Below, in pieces: positions 45,237-54,373 of a DNA stretch of 64,000 nucleotides (position 1 is its first letter; each line of letters opens with the position of its first letter). This DNA is from Prolixibacteraceae bacterium (GTDB lineage: Bacteria; Bacteroidota; Bacteroidia; Bacteroidales; Prolixibacteraceae): positions 1 through 64,000 of the forward strand of contig JAIBEZ010000049.1 of assembly GCA_019459485.1 (NCBI GenBank), in the 5' to 3' direction. The notes below the pieces were generated by a model. That model was not told the origin of the DNA. It did no database searches and saw only the letters and a program-made list of their open reading frames with translations. The position numbers were made by a program, and so were the translations under genes.

Positions 45237-45908
45237 ATGTTTGAAATTGACATTCACACCCATCAGGTAAAAAATGAAGTTTCTATCGGGATACTAAATA
45301 TTTTTGCACAGGATTTACCATTTCTGAATGATAAATTATACTATTCCGCAGGACTTCACCCATGGCACATCGGGCTGGTCAATCCGGAAGAATGTCTGGA
45401 GTCAATTGAACTTACAATAAGCAAAGAAAACATGCTTGCTATCGGCGAATGCGGCCTCGACCGATCTATAACAGACGACTTCGCAATACAGGAATTCTAT
45501 TTCAGGAAGCAGATTGAAATTGCTAAAAAAAGCTCTAAACCTCTGATTATTCATTGTGTACGGGCGTTTCCGGAACTAATGAAAATTAAGAAGGAAACAA
45601 AATCAGAAATTCCATGGATTATACATGGTTTTCATGGCAATCAGCAAACAGCTTTGCAACTTATGAAGCACAATTTTTACTTTTCTGTTGGCAAAAAGTT
45701 GCTCTCCGATCAACGCAAAAACGATATTTTGAAACTTCTTCCTGCCGAGCGGCTGTTTTTGGAAACCGATGACAGTAATGGGTCAATCAGCGAGATTTAT
45801 TCACTGGCCGCACAAAAATTAAACATGAGTCACGAAGATTTGGCTGCCATCGTCCTTAAGAATTTCAAACACCTGTTTGGATTTGAAAAGCTGCCAATAT
45901 TGATTTAA
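45237..45908 (+). CDS. TatD-family metal-dependent hydrolase
   Basis: The 223-residue protein has the amidohydrolase-type ligands in the TatD order: DIHTHQV (5-11), the AGLHPWHIG strand (about 39-47) and ECGLD (about 72-76). KPLIIHCVRAF (about 98-108), IHGFHGN and the final FLETDDS (about 173-179) follow. It is shorter than E. coli TatD (260). Family members act as 3'-5' exonucleases or DNA-repair nucleases in the cytosol. It stands alone, divergent from the protease and upstream of the methionine leader. Confidence 0.88.
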   Translation: MFEIDIHTHQVKNEVSIGILNIFAQDLPFLNDKLYYSAGLHPWHIGLVNPEECLESIELTISKENMLAIGECGLDRSITDDFAIQEFYFRKQIEIAKKSSKPLIIHCVRAFPELMKIKKETKSEIPWIIHGFHGNQQTALQLMKHNFYFSVGKKLLSDQRKNDILKLLPAERLFLETDDSNGSISEIYSLAAQKLNMSHEDLAAIVLKNFKHLFGFEKLPILI

Positions 45909-45939
45909 CCTGATTTTTTTTGAACATTTTATAAATAGT

Positions 45940-45970
45940 TTTGTCTATTTGCTAAAACTGTTTATGTTTG
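45940..45970 (+). promoter_or_regulatory. Promoter of the methionine leader and operon
   Basis: TTTG at 45940-45943 and TATGTTTG at 45963-45970 are both exact matches to the Bacteroidota -33/-7 elements with 19 nt between them. A start point near 45976 would place the leader ATG about 20 nt into the RNA. Confidence 0.75.
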
Positions 45971-45996
45971 CACTCAATAAAATCAGGTTATAAAAA

Positions 45997-46092
45997 ATGA
46001 ATTATTCAGCAAAATATAGCTTTTACTGCGTTTTCTCCTCCAGAGCTTGCAATGATTTTATGATGTCTGTCATGCCTATGATAATGCGCTAG
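45997..46092 (+). CDS. Probable methionine-rich leader peptide (31 residues)
   Basis: ATG at 45997, preceded by an A-rich tract, opens a frame of 31 codons to TAG 46090-46092. The peptide ends in MMSVMPMIMR, so five of the last ten residues are Met (residues 22, 23, 26, 28 and 30). It begins about 20 nt after the predicted transcription start, and its stop codon overlaps the 5' arm of a hairpin (46091-46098). Aspartokinase-like, metY and metA genes follow at 46180. This is the layout of an amino-acid leader peptide in which ribosome stalling at Met codons senses charged methionyl-tRNA. No similar peptide could be looked up, and translation is inferred. Confidence 0.65.
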   Translation: MNYSAKYSFYCVFSSRACNDFMMSVMPMIMR

Positions 46093-46130
46093 CCTTCAGG
46101 CGGTGTGATTATGCATGTTGTTTGAAGGCT
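46091..46130 (+). promoter_or_regulatory. Hairpin after the leader stop codon, possible attenuator
   Basis: AGCCTTCA (46091-46098) pairs perfectly with TGAAGGCT (46123-46130), loop 24 nt. A competing smaller hairpin, GCC-ttca-GGC (46092-46101), uses the same 5' arm. A ribosome at the leader stop codon would cover the 5' arm. No T-run follows directly; T-rich DNA comes at about 46156-46168 after a weak AT stem, so control could be by a weak or Rho-dependent terminator or at translation. Confidence 0.5.
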
Positions 46131-46179
46131 TCCATCCGATTAAAGAATTTACCCAAATTTTCATTTTTAAACATTTATC

Positions 46180-47523
46180 ATGTCAAATTGTGTCGTACGA
46201 TTTGGCGGAAACAGCTTATCCGAATTCCATGTATTGGAAGCATTCGCCAATCTTTTGAGTGCATCAGGAAAAAAAGCCGTTGTGGTAGTTTCCGCTATAC
46301 CAGAAATACAACAGAGTATCGAGCAGGGAATCAATCTGTTAATAAACAATGCCGCATCTTCTGCACTAATTATGCAGCAGATCAATGATTCAGTCCAGCA
46401 GAAATTAAATGTATTTCAGGAATCAGAATTGAATGAATTGCTAAAATCAGAATTAAATGCCCTGCATAATCTATTGAAAGGCATTGAATTTACCGGCGAT
46501 TTCTCTGTCTCGCTAAAAGATCAGGTTGTAAGTTTTTCGGAAAGGATTACTGCGGCAGTTTTGCAATTGTTTTTATCGAAGAACCAACTTAAATCAACAA
46601 TTATTTATCCTGAAAATCTGGGACTTATAGTTACCGAAGAATACGGGAATGCAACCATTTTATACAAAGAGTCGCCCAATGTAAAAAACTCATTATCAGA
46701 AGGAATAAATTTAATTCCCGGATCATACGGAATCACCAAAAACGGCAAAATTGCCCGGGTAGGTAAAAGTTCTGCTGATTATACTGCCGCCGGAATTACC
46801 CGTTTGATTGATGCGGATTCGCTGCAACTTTGGGAACTCGACAAAGAATTTAGGACATGTGACTCCGAGATAGTGCCAAATGCACAACTGATTCCGCGCC
46901 TGACCTATTCTGAAGCCTCTGAATTGTCTTATTTCAGTGAGCTTTCAATCCATCCGCGAATTGTTGAACCGTTGATCAGCAGACACATTCCCATTCAGGT
47001 TTTCAGGTTGGTTAATAAAGGTAAGGAATTGACAACGATCATTAATTCTGAATCGTTTGTAACGCACAATGTTGTGAAAAGCGTGGTGCATACCGATGAA
47101 ATTGCAGTATTGAAACTAAATGGCCCGGGTGTTGGTTTTAAACCCGGTATTCTGGCAAAAGTGACAACCGCATTTCATAACTCCGGAATCAATATTCGAT
47201 CTGTAATTACCTCACAGGTAAGTATTAATATCATCCTGAACAAAAACGAAATTACCCGGGCCCGAAAGATTTGCAGAGAATTGCCATTGAGTTCAGTAAG
47301 CGAAATAATCATTGAAGACAAGGTTTCTCTCATTGCGGTAGTTGGTCATGGAATGCAGCAACACCATGGTGTATCGGCCAAACTATTTACAGCCGTTGCC
47401 CAACACAAAATAAACGTACTACTCAGTGGTTCAGGCGCTTCTGATCTGGCAAGCTATTTAATTGTTGACCGGAAAGACACGCAGAAAGCCATCAAAGAGA
47501 TTCATCAGATTTTTTTTGATTAG
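46180..47523 (+). CDS. Aspartokinase family protein with divergent active-site motifs
   Basis: The 447-residue protein has an amino-acid-kinase domain (about 1-270) and two ACT-type regulatory domains: GPGVGFKPGILAKVTTAFHNSGINIRSV (about 308-335) and a second at about 383-447 with GHGMQQHHGVSAKLF. It should phosphorylate aspartate in the Met/Thr/Lys pathway. The first motif, normally KFGGTSV, reads VRFGGNSL, with Arg7 for Lys and Asn11 for Thr. The later GxGGSDYTA motif reads GKSSADYTA. The length fits a monofunctional enzyme without homoserine dehydrogenase. It is the first enzyme gene after the leader and is followed 27 bp later by metY. Confidence 0.8.
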   Translation: MSNCVVRFGGNSLSEFHVLEAFANLLSASGKKAVVVVSAIPEIQQSIEQGINLLINNAASSALIMQQINDSVQQKLNVFQESELNELLKSELNALHNLLKGIEFTGDFSVSLKDQVVSFSERITAAVLQLFLSKNQLKSTIIYPENLGLIVTEEYGNATILYKESPNVKNSLSEGINLIPGSYGITKNGKIARVGKSSADYTAAGITRLIDADSLQLWELDKEFRTCDSEIVPNAQLIPRLTYSEASELSYFSELSIHPRIVEPLISRHIPIQVFRLVNKGKELTTIINSESFVTHNVVKSVVHTDEIAVLKLNGPGVGFKPGILAKVTTAFHNSGINIRSVITSQVSINIILNKNEITRARKICRELPLSSVSEIIIEDKVSLIAVVGHGMQQHHGVSAKLFTAVAQHKINVLLSGSGASDLASYLIVDRKDTQKAIKEIHQIFFD

Positions 47524-47532
47524 ATTTTTTAA

Positions 47533-48855
<1,323 letters not shown>

Positions 48856-48872
48856 TTTTACAAAACTTTTAT

Positions 48873-48901
48873 CGGAATCTCTGCTTCAATCAGAGGTTCC
48901 G
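48873..48901 (+). promoter_or_regulatory. Hairpin between metY and metA
   Basis: An 11-bp stem (48873-48883 with 48891-48901, one G-U pair) has a 7-nt loop and no T-run. It may stabilise or process the mRNA between the two genes rather than terminate it. Confidence 0.55.
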
Positions 48902-48927
48902 GTATTACAAATTAAACTATTGACATT

Positions 48928-49869
48928 ATGCCAATTAACATTCCAGATAAATTGCCGGCAATAGAATTGCTCGAGAAAGAGAATATATTTATCATGGACG
49001 AATCGCGTGCTTCGCAGCAGGATATTCGTCCGTTAAAAATCATCATTGTCAATCTGATGCCGGTCAAAGTTACCACGGAGACCGATCTTATACGTTTGCT
49101 TTCCAATACGCCACTCCAGATAGAAATTGATTTTCTGAGGATGAAAGGGCATAAATCAAAAAACACTTCGGAAGTACACATGAAGGCCTTTTACAAGACT
49201 TTTGATCAGTTGAAATCGCACAATTATGATGGAATGGTTGTCACCGGAGCACCGGTAGAAATGCTTCCTTTTGAGGATGTTACCTATTGGAATGAACTTA
49301 CAGAGATATTTGAATGGTCAACAAAACATGTGACTTCTTCGATGTTTATCTGCTGGGCGGCACAAGCTGGATTGCACCATTTTTACGGCATTCCGAAATA
49401 TTTGCTTCATGAAAAGATGTTTGGAGTATTTAAACACCGCAATTTAAATGACAAATTACCTATTTTTAGGGGATTTGATGATGAATATTATGTGCCCCAT
49501 TCACGTCATACTGAAGTGCTTGAAGCAGACATTGAAAAAGTAAGTGAATTGAAAATAGTTTCAAAGTCTGACGAATCGGGTGTTAACATGGTGATGACTC
49601 ACAATGGCCGTCAATTCTTTATTACCGGGCATTCTGAATATTCGAGATTTACGCTCGACACTGAGTACAAGCGCGATGTGAAGAAAAACCTTCCCATACA
49701 GATACCCGCAAATTATTATCCTGATAATGATCCGAATAAGGAACCTGTTATGCGGTGGAGAGGCCATTCCAACCTGTTGATTTCGAATTGGCTCAACTAT
49801 TACGTCTATCAGGCGACACCCTATAATCTTGACGGGCCAATGCCTTTCAGCCTTGATTTCCAGATTTGA
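48928..49869 (+). CDS. metA: Homoserine O-acetyltransferase, MetA type
   Basis: MetA activates homoserine for sulfur addition. The 313-residue protein has catalytic Cys142 (FICWAAQAG), with His235 and Glu237 in TGHSEYSRF, numbering that coincides with the known enzymes. Residue 111 is Glu (TGAPVEMLPF). In the family this Glu goes with acetyl-CoA use, whereas Gly goes with succinyl-CoA in enterobacteria. That fits the neighbouring MetY, which needs O-acetylhomoserine. The enzyme acts in the cytosol. The next gene starts 53 bp after its stop. Confidence 0.92.
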   Translation: MPINIPDKLPAIELLEKENIFIMDESRASQQDIRPLKIIIVNLMPVKVTTETDLIRLLSNTPLQIEIDFLRMKGHKSKNTSEVHMKAFYKTFDQLKSHNYDGMVVTGAPVEMLPFEDVTYWNELTEIFEWSTKHVTSSMFICWAAQAGLHHFYGIPKYLLHEKMFGVFKHRNLNDKLPIFRGFDDEYYVPHSRHTEVLEADIEKVSELKIVSKSDESGVNMVMTHNGRQFFITGHSEYSRFTLDTEYKRDVKKNLPIQIPANYYPDNDPNKEPVMRWRGHSNLLISNWLNYYVYQATPYNLDGPMPFSLDFQI

Positions 49870-49922
49870 GGTTGAAAATCTCGAAGAAAACAGTTTCTTT
49901 TGAATTCTTAAAACTGAAAAAT

Positions 49923-50330
49923 ATGCTTGGTTATCAATGGGAAGAAAAATACAGTGTTGGAGTTCAGTCGATCGACAATCAACACAAAGAAATCTTCAGG
50001 CTTCTGGACAATCTGTTTAAGGCATTGAAGTCAGGACAGGCAGCACAAACCACCGTCAGGATTATTACTGAACTGGAAAATTACGCTGTGATACATTTTC
50101 ACAAGGAAGAATTTTTCTTCAGGCAATTCAATTATACTGAATCACCCGAACATTTGCAGGAACACAAACAATTCATTGAGAAAGTTGCCGCCATTAAGGC
50201 AGATGCAAAATCAGGAAAATTGGCATCCTCCTTCGAATTAATCAACTTTCTGAAAAATTGGGTAGATCATCATATTCTGGTGGTTGACATGAAATACCGC
50301 GGCTGCTTTCATGAAAATGGACTGCGTTAG
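49923..50330 (+). CDS. Bacteriohemerythrin
   Basis: The ATG at 49923 gives MLGYQWEEKYSVGVQSIDNQH, the standard opening; a TTG at 49866 would overlap the metA stop. The 135-residue four-helix protein keeps all seven di-iron ligands: His21, His58, Glu62, His77, His81, His117 and Asp122. It binds oxygen reversibly at a non-haem di-iron site and may store or sense oxygen. It lies downstream of metA on the same strand, but a functional link to methionine is not obvious. Its stop lies 8 bp from the end of the convergent OmpA gene. Confidence 0.92.
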   Translation: MLGYQWEEKYSVGVQSIDNQHKEIFRLLDNLFKALKSGQAAQTTVRIITELENYAVIHFHKEEFFFRQFNYTESPEHLQEHKQFIEKVAAIKADAKSGKLASSFELINFLKNWVDHHILVVDMKYRGCFHENGLR

Positions 50331-50337
50331 TGCATCA

Positions 50338-52275
50338 TTATTTTCGGGTAATTTTAAATTCGGTTCTGCGGTTCAGGGCTCTGCCTTCAATCGTTTCATT
50401 CGGGCTAATTGGCCGCGAATAACCGTAACCTTTAAATGTCATTCTGTATTTTTCTATTCCCTGATCAACCAGATACGTATATACTTCTTCTGCCCTCGAT
50501 TCTGAAAGTACCCGGTTCAGTTCCTCGCTGCCCACGTTATCAGTATGCCCTTCCAGTTCAATGTAAAGGGATTTATTGGTGATCAGAAAATCAATCAAAC
50601 GTTTAAGTTCAATCTTCGATTCAGGAAGTAATTCATACGAGCCGGTGTTGAAAAATACATTCCGCAGAACAACAGAGCCACCAATTTCTATCTTTTTAAG
50701 TTTAATTTCAAGAATATACGGATCAATAAATTCCATTTTTTCCTTCAATTGAAAGTTCTCCGAGAAAAACAAATATCCATCAGCTGAAACATTGAAAGCA
50801 TATTCCTTTCCAAGCGGCAGGCACATCAGGAACTCGCCCTTTTCCCAGCACGACTCACCATTTATAACTGACTTTGCATTTCCCAGATCAACCAGTTCCA
50901 CCTTTGCACAAATTGGCAGGCCGGAATCGCTGTCGGTAATTTTGCCCTTGATGTACGATACCGGAGTTGGCCGGGCCTCTTTGTGCAATTGAAAAGAATA
51001 AATATCCATCCCCATTGAACCTGGCCTGTCTGATGAATAATAGGCAATTTTACCTGCCGCATCAACCACCAATCCCTGCTCATCTTTATGTGAATTGATT
51101 GGAAATCCAATGTTGTGTGGTTTGATCCAAACTGAATCATTTCTCAAACGACTGTAAAAAATATCATAACCGCCCAATCCCTGCCAGTGATCAGATGCAA
51201 AATATAAAGTTTTACCATCGGAATGGATGAATGGGGACATTTCATTTCCTGGTGTATTGATTGAATCGCCCAGATTGAAGGCATGGCCCCAAACAGGCAT
51301 CCCTACTGCTGAAAAACCCAATAAATTACATTTCCAAATATCCATTCCACCTTTCCCACCTTTCCGGCTACTCACAAAATAAAGTGATTCGCCATTGGCT
51401 GAAATGGAAGGTTGTGATTCCCAAGATGATGTATTGACAGGTTCTCCGGCATTTTGAGGAACAGACCATACCCCACCTTTATTCCTGGAGAAATAGATAT
51501 CGCAACTTCCAATGCCATCCGTTCTGGTACACGCCGTAAAAAATAATAATTTGCCATCAGTTGAAACAGATTGAGCTCCTTCGTTGTAGATTGTATTGAT
51601 AGATGTGAGCGGTTCACTTTCCTGCCACTGATTATTAATTAATTGAGAAGTATGGAAATCTTCCTGGGCCATACTTTTAATTTCTCCATTGGGCGAATTT
51701 GCTCCTACAAGCCTTGTGAAAATGAGTGTTTTACCATCAACTGTAATACTTGGCCAATATTCGTCATCTTCTGAATTGATATTTGGTCCCAGATTAACTG
51801 ATACGAATGGAACTGGCATGTTTAATAGTATGACAGCTCCGGCACATTTTTCAATATTTTGCTTTGCTTTCTCTGCAAATTTTCCTTTTTCCCCATCAAT
51901 TTTAAGGTAATTTTTATACGAATCTACTGCCTTTTGATAAAATCCAGACCGGTAATAGGCATTTCCAAGTGTAAAATACAATTTTGGAAATTTGGTGGTG
52001 TTTATTTGAATGGCAGTCTCCAGCGACTTAATTTGTAAATAAACTGAATCCAATCCCTGATAAATATCTGATTTAAAAAGATATGGTTCCAGAAATTCAG
52101 AATCCAGTTCAATTGCGTCGTCCAGAAGAGAAAGGGATTTGCTCGTCAGGTTATTTTCGTATGCAATTTTGGATTCTTCAAAAAGTCTGACTGCTTTTTT
52201 ATTATCAGTTGAATAACTTTGTCCAAAAGTGTATCCCAAAAATGACATCAGAATAAACGTAAAAAAAGTTCTCAT
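50338..52275 (-). CDS. OmpA-family protein with TPR and PD40 propeller
   Basis: The 645-residue product has a signal peptide (cleavage near TFGQS, residue 19). Helical TPR-like repeats (about 25-140) follow, with TLGNAYYRSGFYQKAVDSYKNYL. A PD40/WD40-like propeller (about 175-425) has PSITVDGKTLIFTR, QPSISANGESLYFVSSRKGGKGGMDIW and SPFIHSDGKTLYFASD. A carboxypeptidase-regulatory-like domain (about 435-520) and an OmpA domain (about 535-645) come last. The OmpA part contains ELEGHTDNVGSEELNRVLSESRAEEV and the final RALNRRTEFKI, which bind peptidoglycan. Such proteins occur in large numbers in Bacteroidota, and some are linked to type IX secretion (PorE-like). The exact role is unknown. Confidence 0.88.
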   Translation of the reverse strand: MRTFFTFILMSFLGYTFGQSYSTDNKKAVRLFEESKIAYENNLTSKSLSLLDDAIELDSEFLEPYLFKSDIYQGLDSVYLQIKSLETAIQINTTKFPKLYFTLGNAYYRSGFYQKAVDSYKNYLKIDGEKGKFAEKAKQNIEKCAGAVILLNMPVPFVSVNLGPNINSEDDEYWPSITVDGKTLIFTRLVGANSPNGEIKSMAQEDFHTSQLINNQWQESEPLTSINTIYNEGAQSVSTDGKLLFFTACTRTDGIGSCDIYFSRNKGGVWSVPQNAGEPVNTSSWESQPSISANGESLYFVSSRKGGKGGMDIWKCNLLGFSAVGMPVWGHAFNLGDSINTPGNEMSPFIHSDGKTLYFASDHWQGLGGYDIFYSRLRNDSVWIKPHNIGFPINSHKDEQGLVVDAAGKIAYYSSDRPGSMGMDIYSFQLHKEARPTPVSYIKGKITDSDSGLPICAKVELVDLGNAKSVINGESCWEKGEFLMCLPLGKEYAFNVSADGYLFFSENFQLKEKMEFIDPYILEIKLKKIEIGGSVVLRNVFFNTGSYELLPESKIELKRLIDFLITNKSLYIELEGHTDNVGSEELNRVLSESRAEEVYTYLVDQGIEKYRMTFKGYGYSRPISPNETIEGRALNRRTEFKITRK

Positions 52276-52546
52276 TGCAGTTTTATTGAATAAAACGAAT
52301 GTAGGGTTAATTTATTGGGTATAACTAATTCAGGAAACTTTTAATTCTTTTTATCGTATTTTAAAAATATAAAAATTAAGAATAAACCATAATAAACACA
52401 TTATCAGTAACTACTAAAAAAAAATAAATATTTTTTCACAAAGAAGTTTGGAATATCTATTTTTTTTTTCATAGTTTAACAATCAAATATTAATCCTATT
52501 TATTAATTTTTAAAATCTTAATTATCAAACATTTAGATTTTTTGCA

Positions 52547-52744
52547 ATGAAAACAAACAAGAATCTGAAAATTACAAAGAAAGGTGGAATACCTTTAAAA
52601 GCAGATGGTGATGTGATTAAAGCACCCAAATTACAGAAAGACAAGAGCTCAAAAAGAAGATTATCTATTTATGACGATTTTTCGGATGAAAATCTTGACA
52701 ACCTTAAAATGGATTTTGACGAAGATGACTTGGATTATGCCTAA
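52547..52744 (+). CDS. Small hypothetical protein with basic N-terminus and acidic C-terminus
   Basis: I do not recognise this 65-residue protein. The first 40 residues are Lys-rich (MKTNKNLKITKKGGIPLKAD..), and the rest is strongly acidic (YDDFSDENLDNL, then DFDEDDLDYA). There is no signal peptide, membrane segment or Cys. The polar character suggests a disordered or nucleic-acid-related peptide, but this is a guess. It has a long AT-rich upstream region (52276-52546) and its own terminator, which supports a real single-gene unit. Confidence 0.6.
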   Translation: MKTNKNLKITKKGGIPLKADGDVIKAPKLQKDKSSKRRLSIYDDFSDENLDNLKMDFDEDDLDYA

Positions 52745-52802
52745 GACAAATAATTAACATATATAAATGCTTCCCCAGGGGCTGACATTTAAGAATATAA
52801 AG

Positions 52803-52829
52803 AAAAAGACCAGTTGATCTGGTCTTTTT
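52803..52829. terminator. Bidirectional terminator between the small acidic protein gene and the DUF4251 gene
   Basis: The stem AAAAAGACCAG/CTGGTCTTTTT (52803-52813 with 52819-52829) has a 5-nt loop, with A-run and T-run on the two sides. Confidence 0.9.
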
Positions 52830-52839
52830 TCATTTGTGC

Positions 52840-53328
52840 TCATTTCATCTTCCCAATAACTCCGTAATAACTAATTTGTTGCCTGTTACGAAAAGTGATT
52901 CTTAAATCAGCATACGCGTTCAAACCCGTAGTTAAATATATCAAATACGAATCCTTGCTGTCAGCCACTTCTGCTGAAATGGTATATATCCTTTTCTTTT
53001 CATTCCATACTCTTTCAATTTTTTCGGCAGTAATTTCAAATTTCACCCCATCGCTTCCGCCGTAAGGCACGGAATACGCTCTTCCAAAGTATGGCAAATA
53101 GGCTGTCAGTTTCAGGCTGTCAAAAACCAGGTCATATGTCGCCCCCAGGTTATTAAAATTGCCCAGTGTTGATTGAGCAGAACTTGCAGCAAAACGAAAA
53201 CGTCCTGATTCAATCAGCTCAAACGTTTCCTTTTCCTTTTGCATCCTGCGTTCTTTCCGGTCGTTTGGCTGAAATCCGCTAAAAACCAGAAAGAAAGTGA
53301 TCATGAGAAATATTCCTATCCTATTCAT
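52840..53328 (-). CDS. DUF4251 domain protein
   Basis: The 162-residue product has an N-terminal hydrophobic signal (MNRIGIFLMITFFLVFSGF) and then RKERRMQKEKETFELIESGRFRF. YDLVFDSLKLTAYLPYFGRAYSVPYGGSDGVKFE (about 65-98) and the strand-rich end LRITFRNRQQISYYGVI follow. This is the DUF4251 pattern of small secreted or periplasmic Bacteroidota proteins with a beta-sandwich fold. The function is unknown. It lies alone downstream of the D-2-hydroxyacid dehydrogenase gene on the same strand. Confidence 0.8.
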   Translation of the reverse strand: MNRIGIFLMITFFLVFSGFQPNDRKERRMQKEKETFELIESGRFRFAASSAQSTLGNFNNLGATYDLVFDSLKLTAYLPYFGRAYSVPYGGSDGVKFEITAEKIERVWNEKKRIYTISAEVADSKDSYLIYLTTGLNAYADLRITFRNRQQISYYGVIGKMK

Positions 53329-53406
53329 AATTACTGAATTTTAAATTAACGATCTGTTTTTCAGTATTTATAACGAATAAAAAATACGGAAGTTTCCTCA
53401 TTTATT

Positions 53407-54360
53407 TTATTTCACAACATTTTGCAGGTTTCCCGAAATAAAACCATTCAGGTTTTCAATGGTAATATTCATCAATCGCTGACGCGCTTCAATGGTTGCC
53501 CAGGCAATGTGTGGGGTGATAAAACAGTTTCGGGCCGAAAGCAGCGGATTATCTGCTTTCGGAGGTTCTGTGGAAAGCACATCAAGGCAAGCTGAAGCGA
53601 TAATTCCTGAATTCAGGGCGATTGCCAGATCACGTTCATTTATCAGCCCTCCCCTGCCCGTATTGATTAATATGGCAGATTGTTTCATTTTCCTGAGCAA
53701 TTGTTCATTGACAAATTCAATATTTTCCGGAGTTAACGGACAATTAATGCTCACTACATCACTTTCAGAAAAAATATCATTCAGCGTTGTTTGGAGCATT
53801 TCAGCAGGTACATCAGTGACAAGTGACCGGTTATGAAAAATTATTTTCATTCCGAAAGCCGATCCAATTTGGGCAACCTTTCTCCCAATCCTGCCAAAAC
53901 CAACGATTCCGAGCGTTTTTCCAGCCAGTTCCATTTGCGGAGTTTTCCAATACGAAAAATCAGGATTGCCTGCCCAGTCTCCGGAACTGACAGATGCAGC
54001 ATGCATTTCCACACGATTGGCGACATTCAGGATATGCGCGAAAACAAGTTGCGCGACAGAATCGGTGCTGTATGCCGGAATATTGGTAACCACAATCCCT
54101 TTGCGGCTGGCTGCCTGAACATCTACCACATTGTATCCGGTGGCAGTCACTCCGATGTATTTCAAAACGGGAAGACTTTCAATCAGCTTTTCATCAATGA
54201 CTGCTTTGTTGGTTATTACCACTGTGGCATCTTTGATCCTGTCGAATATTTCATCAGGTTTTGTGCGGTCATAAATGCGGCATTCGCCCAGTTTATTTAA
54301 ACCTTCCCACGACAGATCGCCCGGATTTAGGGCAAAACCGTCCAATACAACTATTTGCAT
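53407..54360 (-). CDS. D-2-hydroxyacid dehydrogenase (glycerate dehydrogenase/hydroxypyruvate reductase type)
   Basis: The 317-residue NAD(P)-dependent enzyme has the Rossmann loop TLGIVGFGRIGRKVAQIGSAFGMKI (about 150-174). The catalytic Arg lies in LINTGRGGLINE, the Glu in the following ACLDVLSTEPP region, and His in CFITPHIAWAT (about 281-291). VLDGFALNPGDLSWEGL at the start is typical of the glycerate/hydroxypyruvate group. It probably interconverts a 2-oxoacid such as hydroxypyruvate and its D-2-hydroxyacid in the cytosol; the substrate is not fixed by the sequence. It lies 13 bp downstream of the DUF4249 gene, so it is likely in the same transcript. Confidence 0.88.
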   Translation of the reverse strand: MQIVVLDGFALNPGDLSWEGLNKLGECRIYDRTKPDEIFDRIKDATVVITNKAVIDEKLIESLPVLKYIGVTATGYNVVDVQAASRKGIVVTNIPAYSTDSVAQLVFAHILNVANRVEMHAASVSSGDWAGNPDFSYWKTPQMELAGKTLGIVGFGRIGRKVAQIGSAFGMKIIFHNRSLVTDVPAEMLQTTLNDIFSESDVVSINCPLTPENIEFVNEQLLRKMKQSAILINTGRGGLINERDLAIALNSGIIASACLDVLSTEPPKADNPLLSARNCFITPHIAWATIEARQRLMNITIENLNGFISGNLQNVVK

Positions 54361-54373
54361 AAGTTTCTGATTT

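Noticed and set aside
45971-46179. A SAM riboswitch (SAM-I or SAM-II) in the leader before the methionine genes
   Set aside because: None of the conserved cores I know for these classes is visible, and most of the leader is occupied by an open frame rich in ATG codons. A covariance search would settle it.
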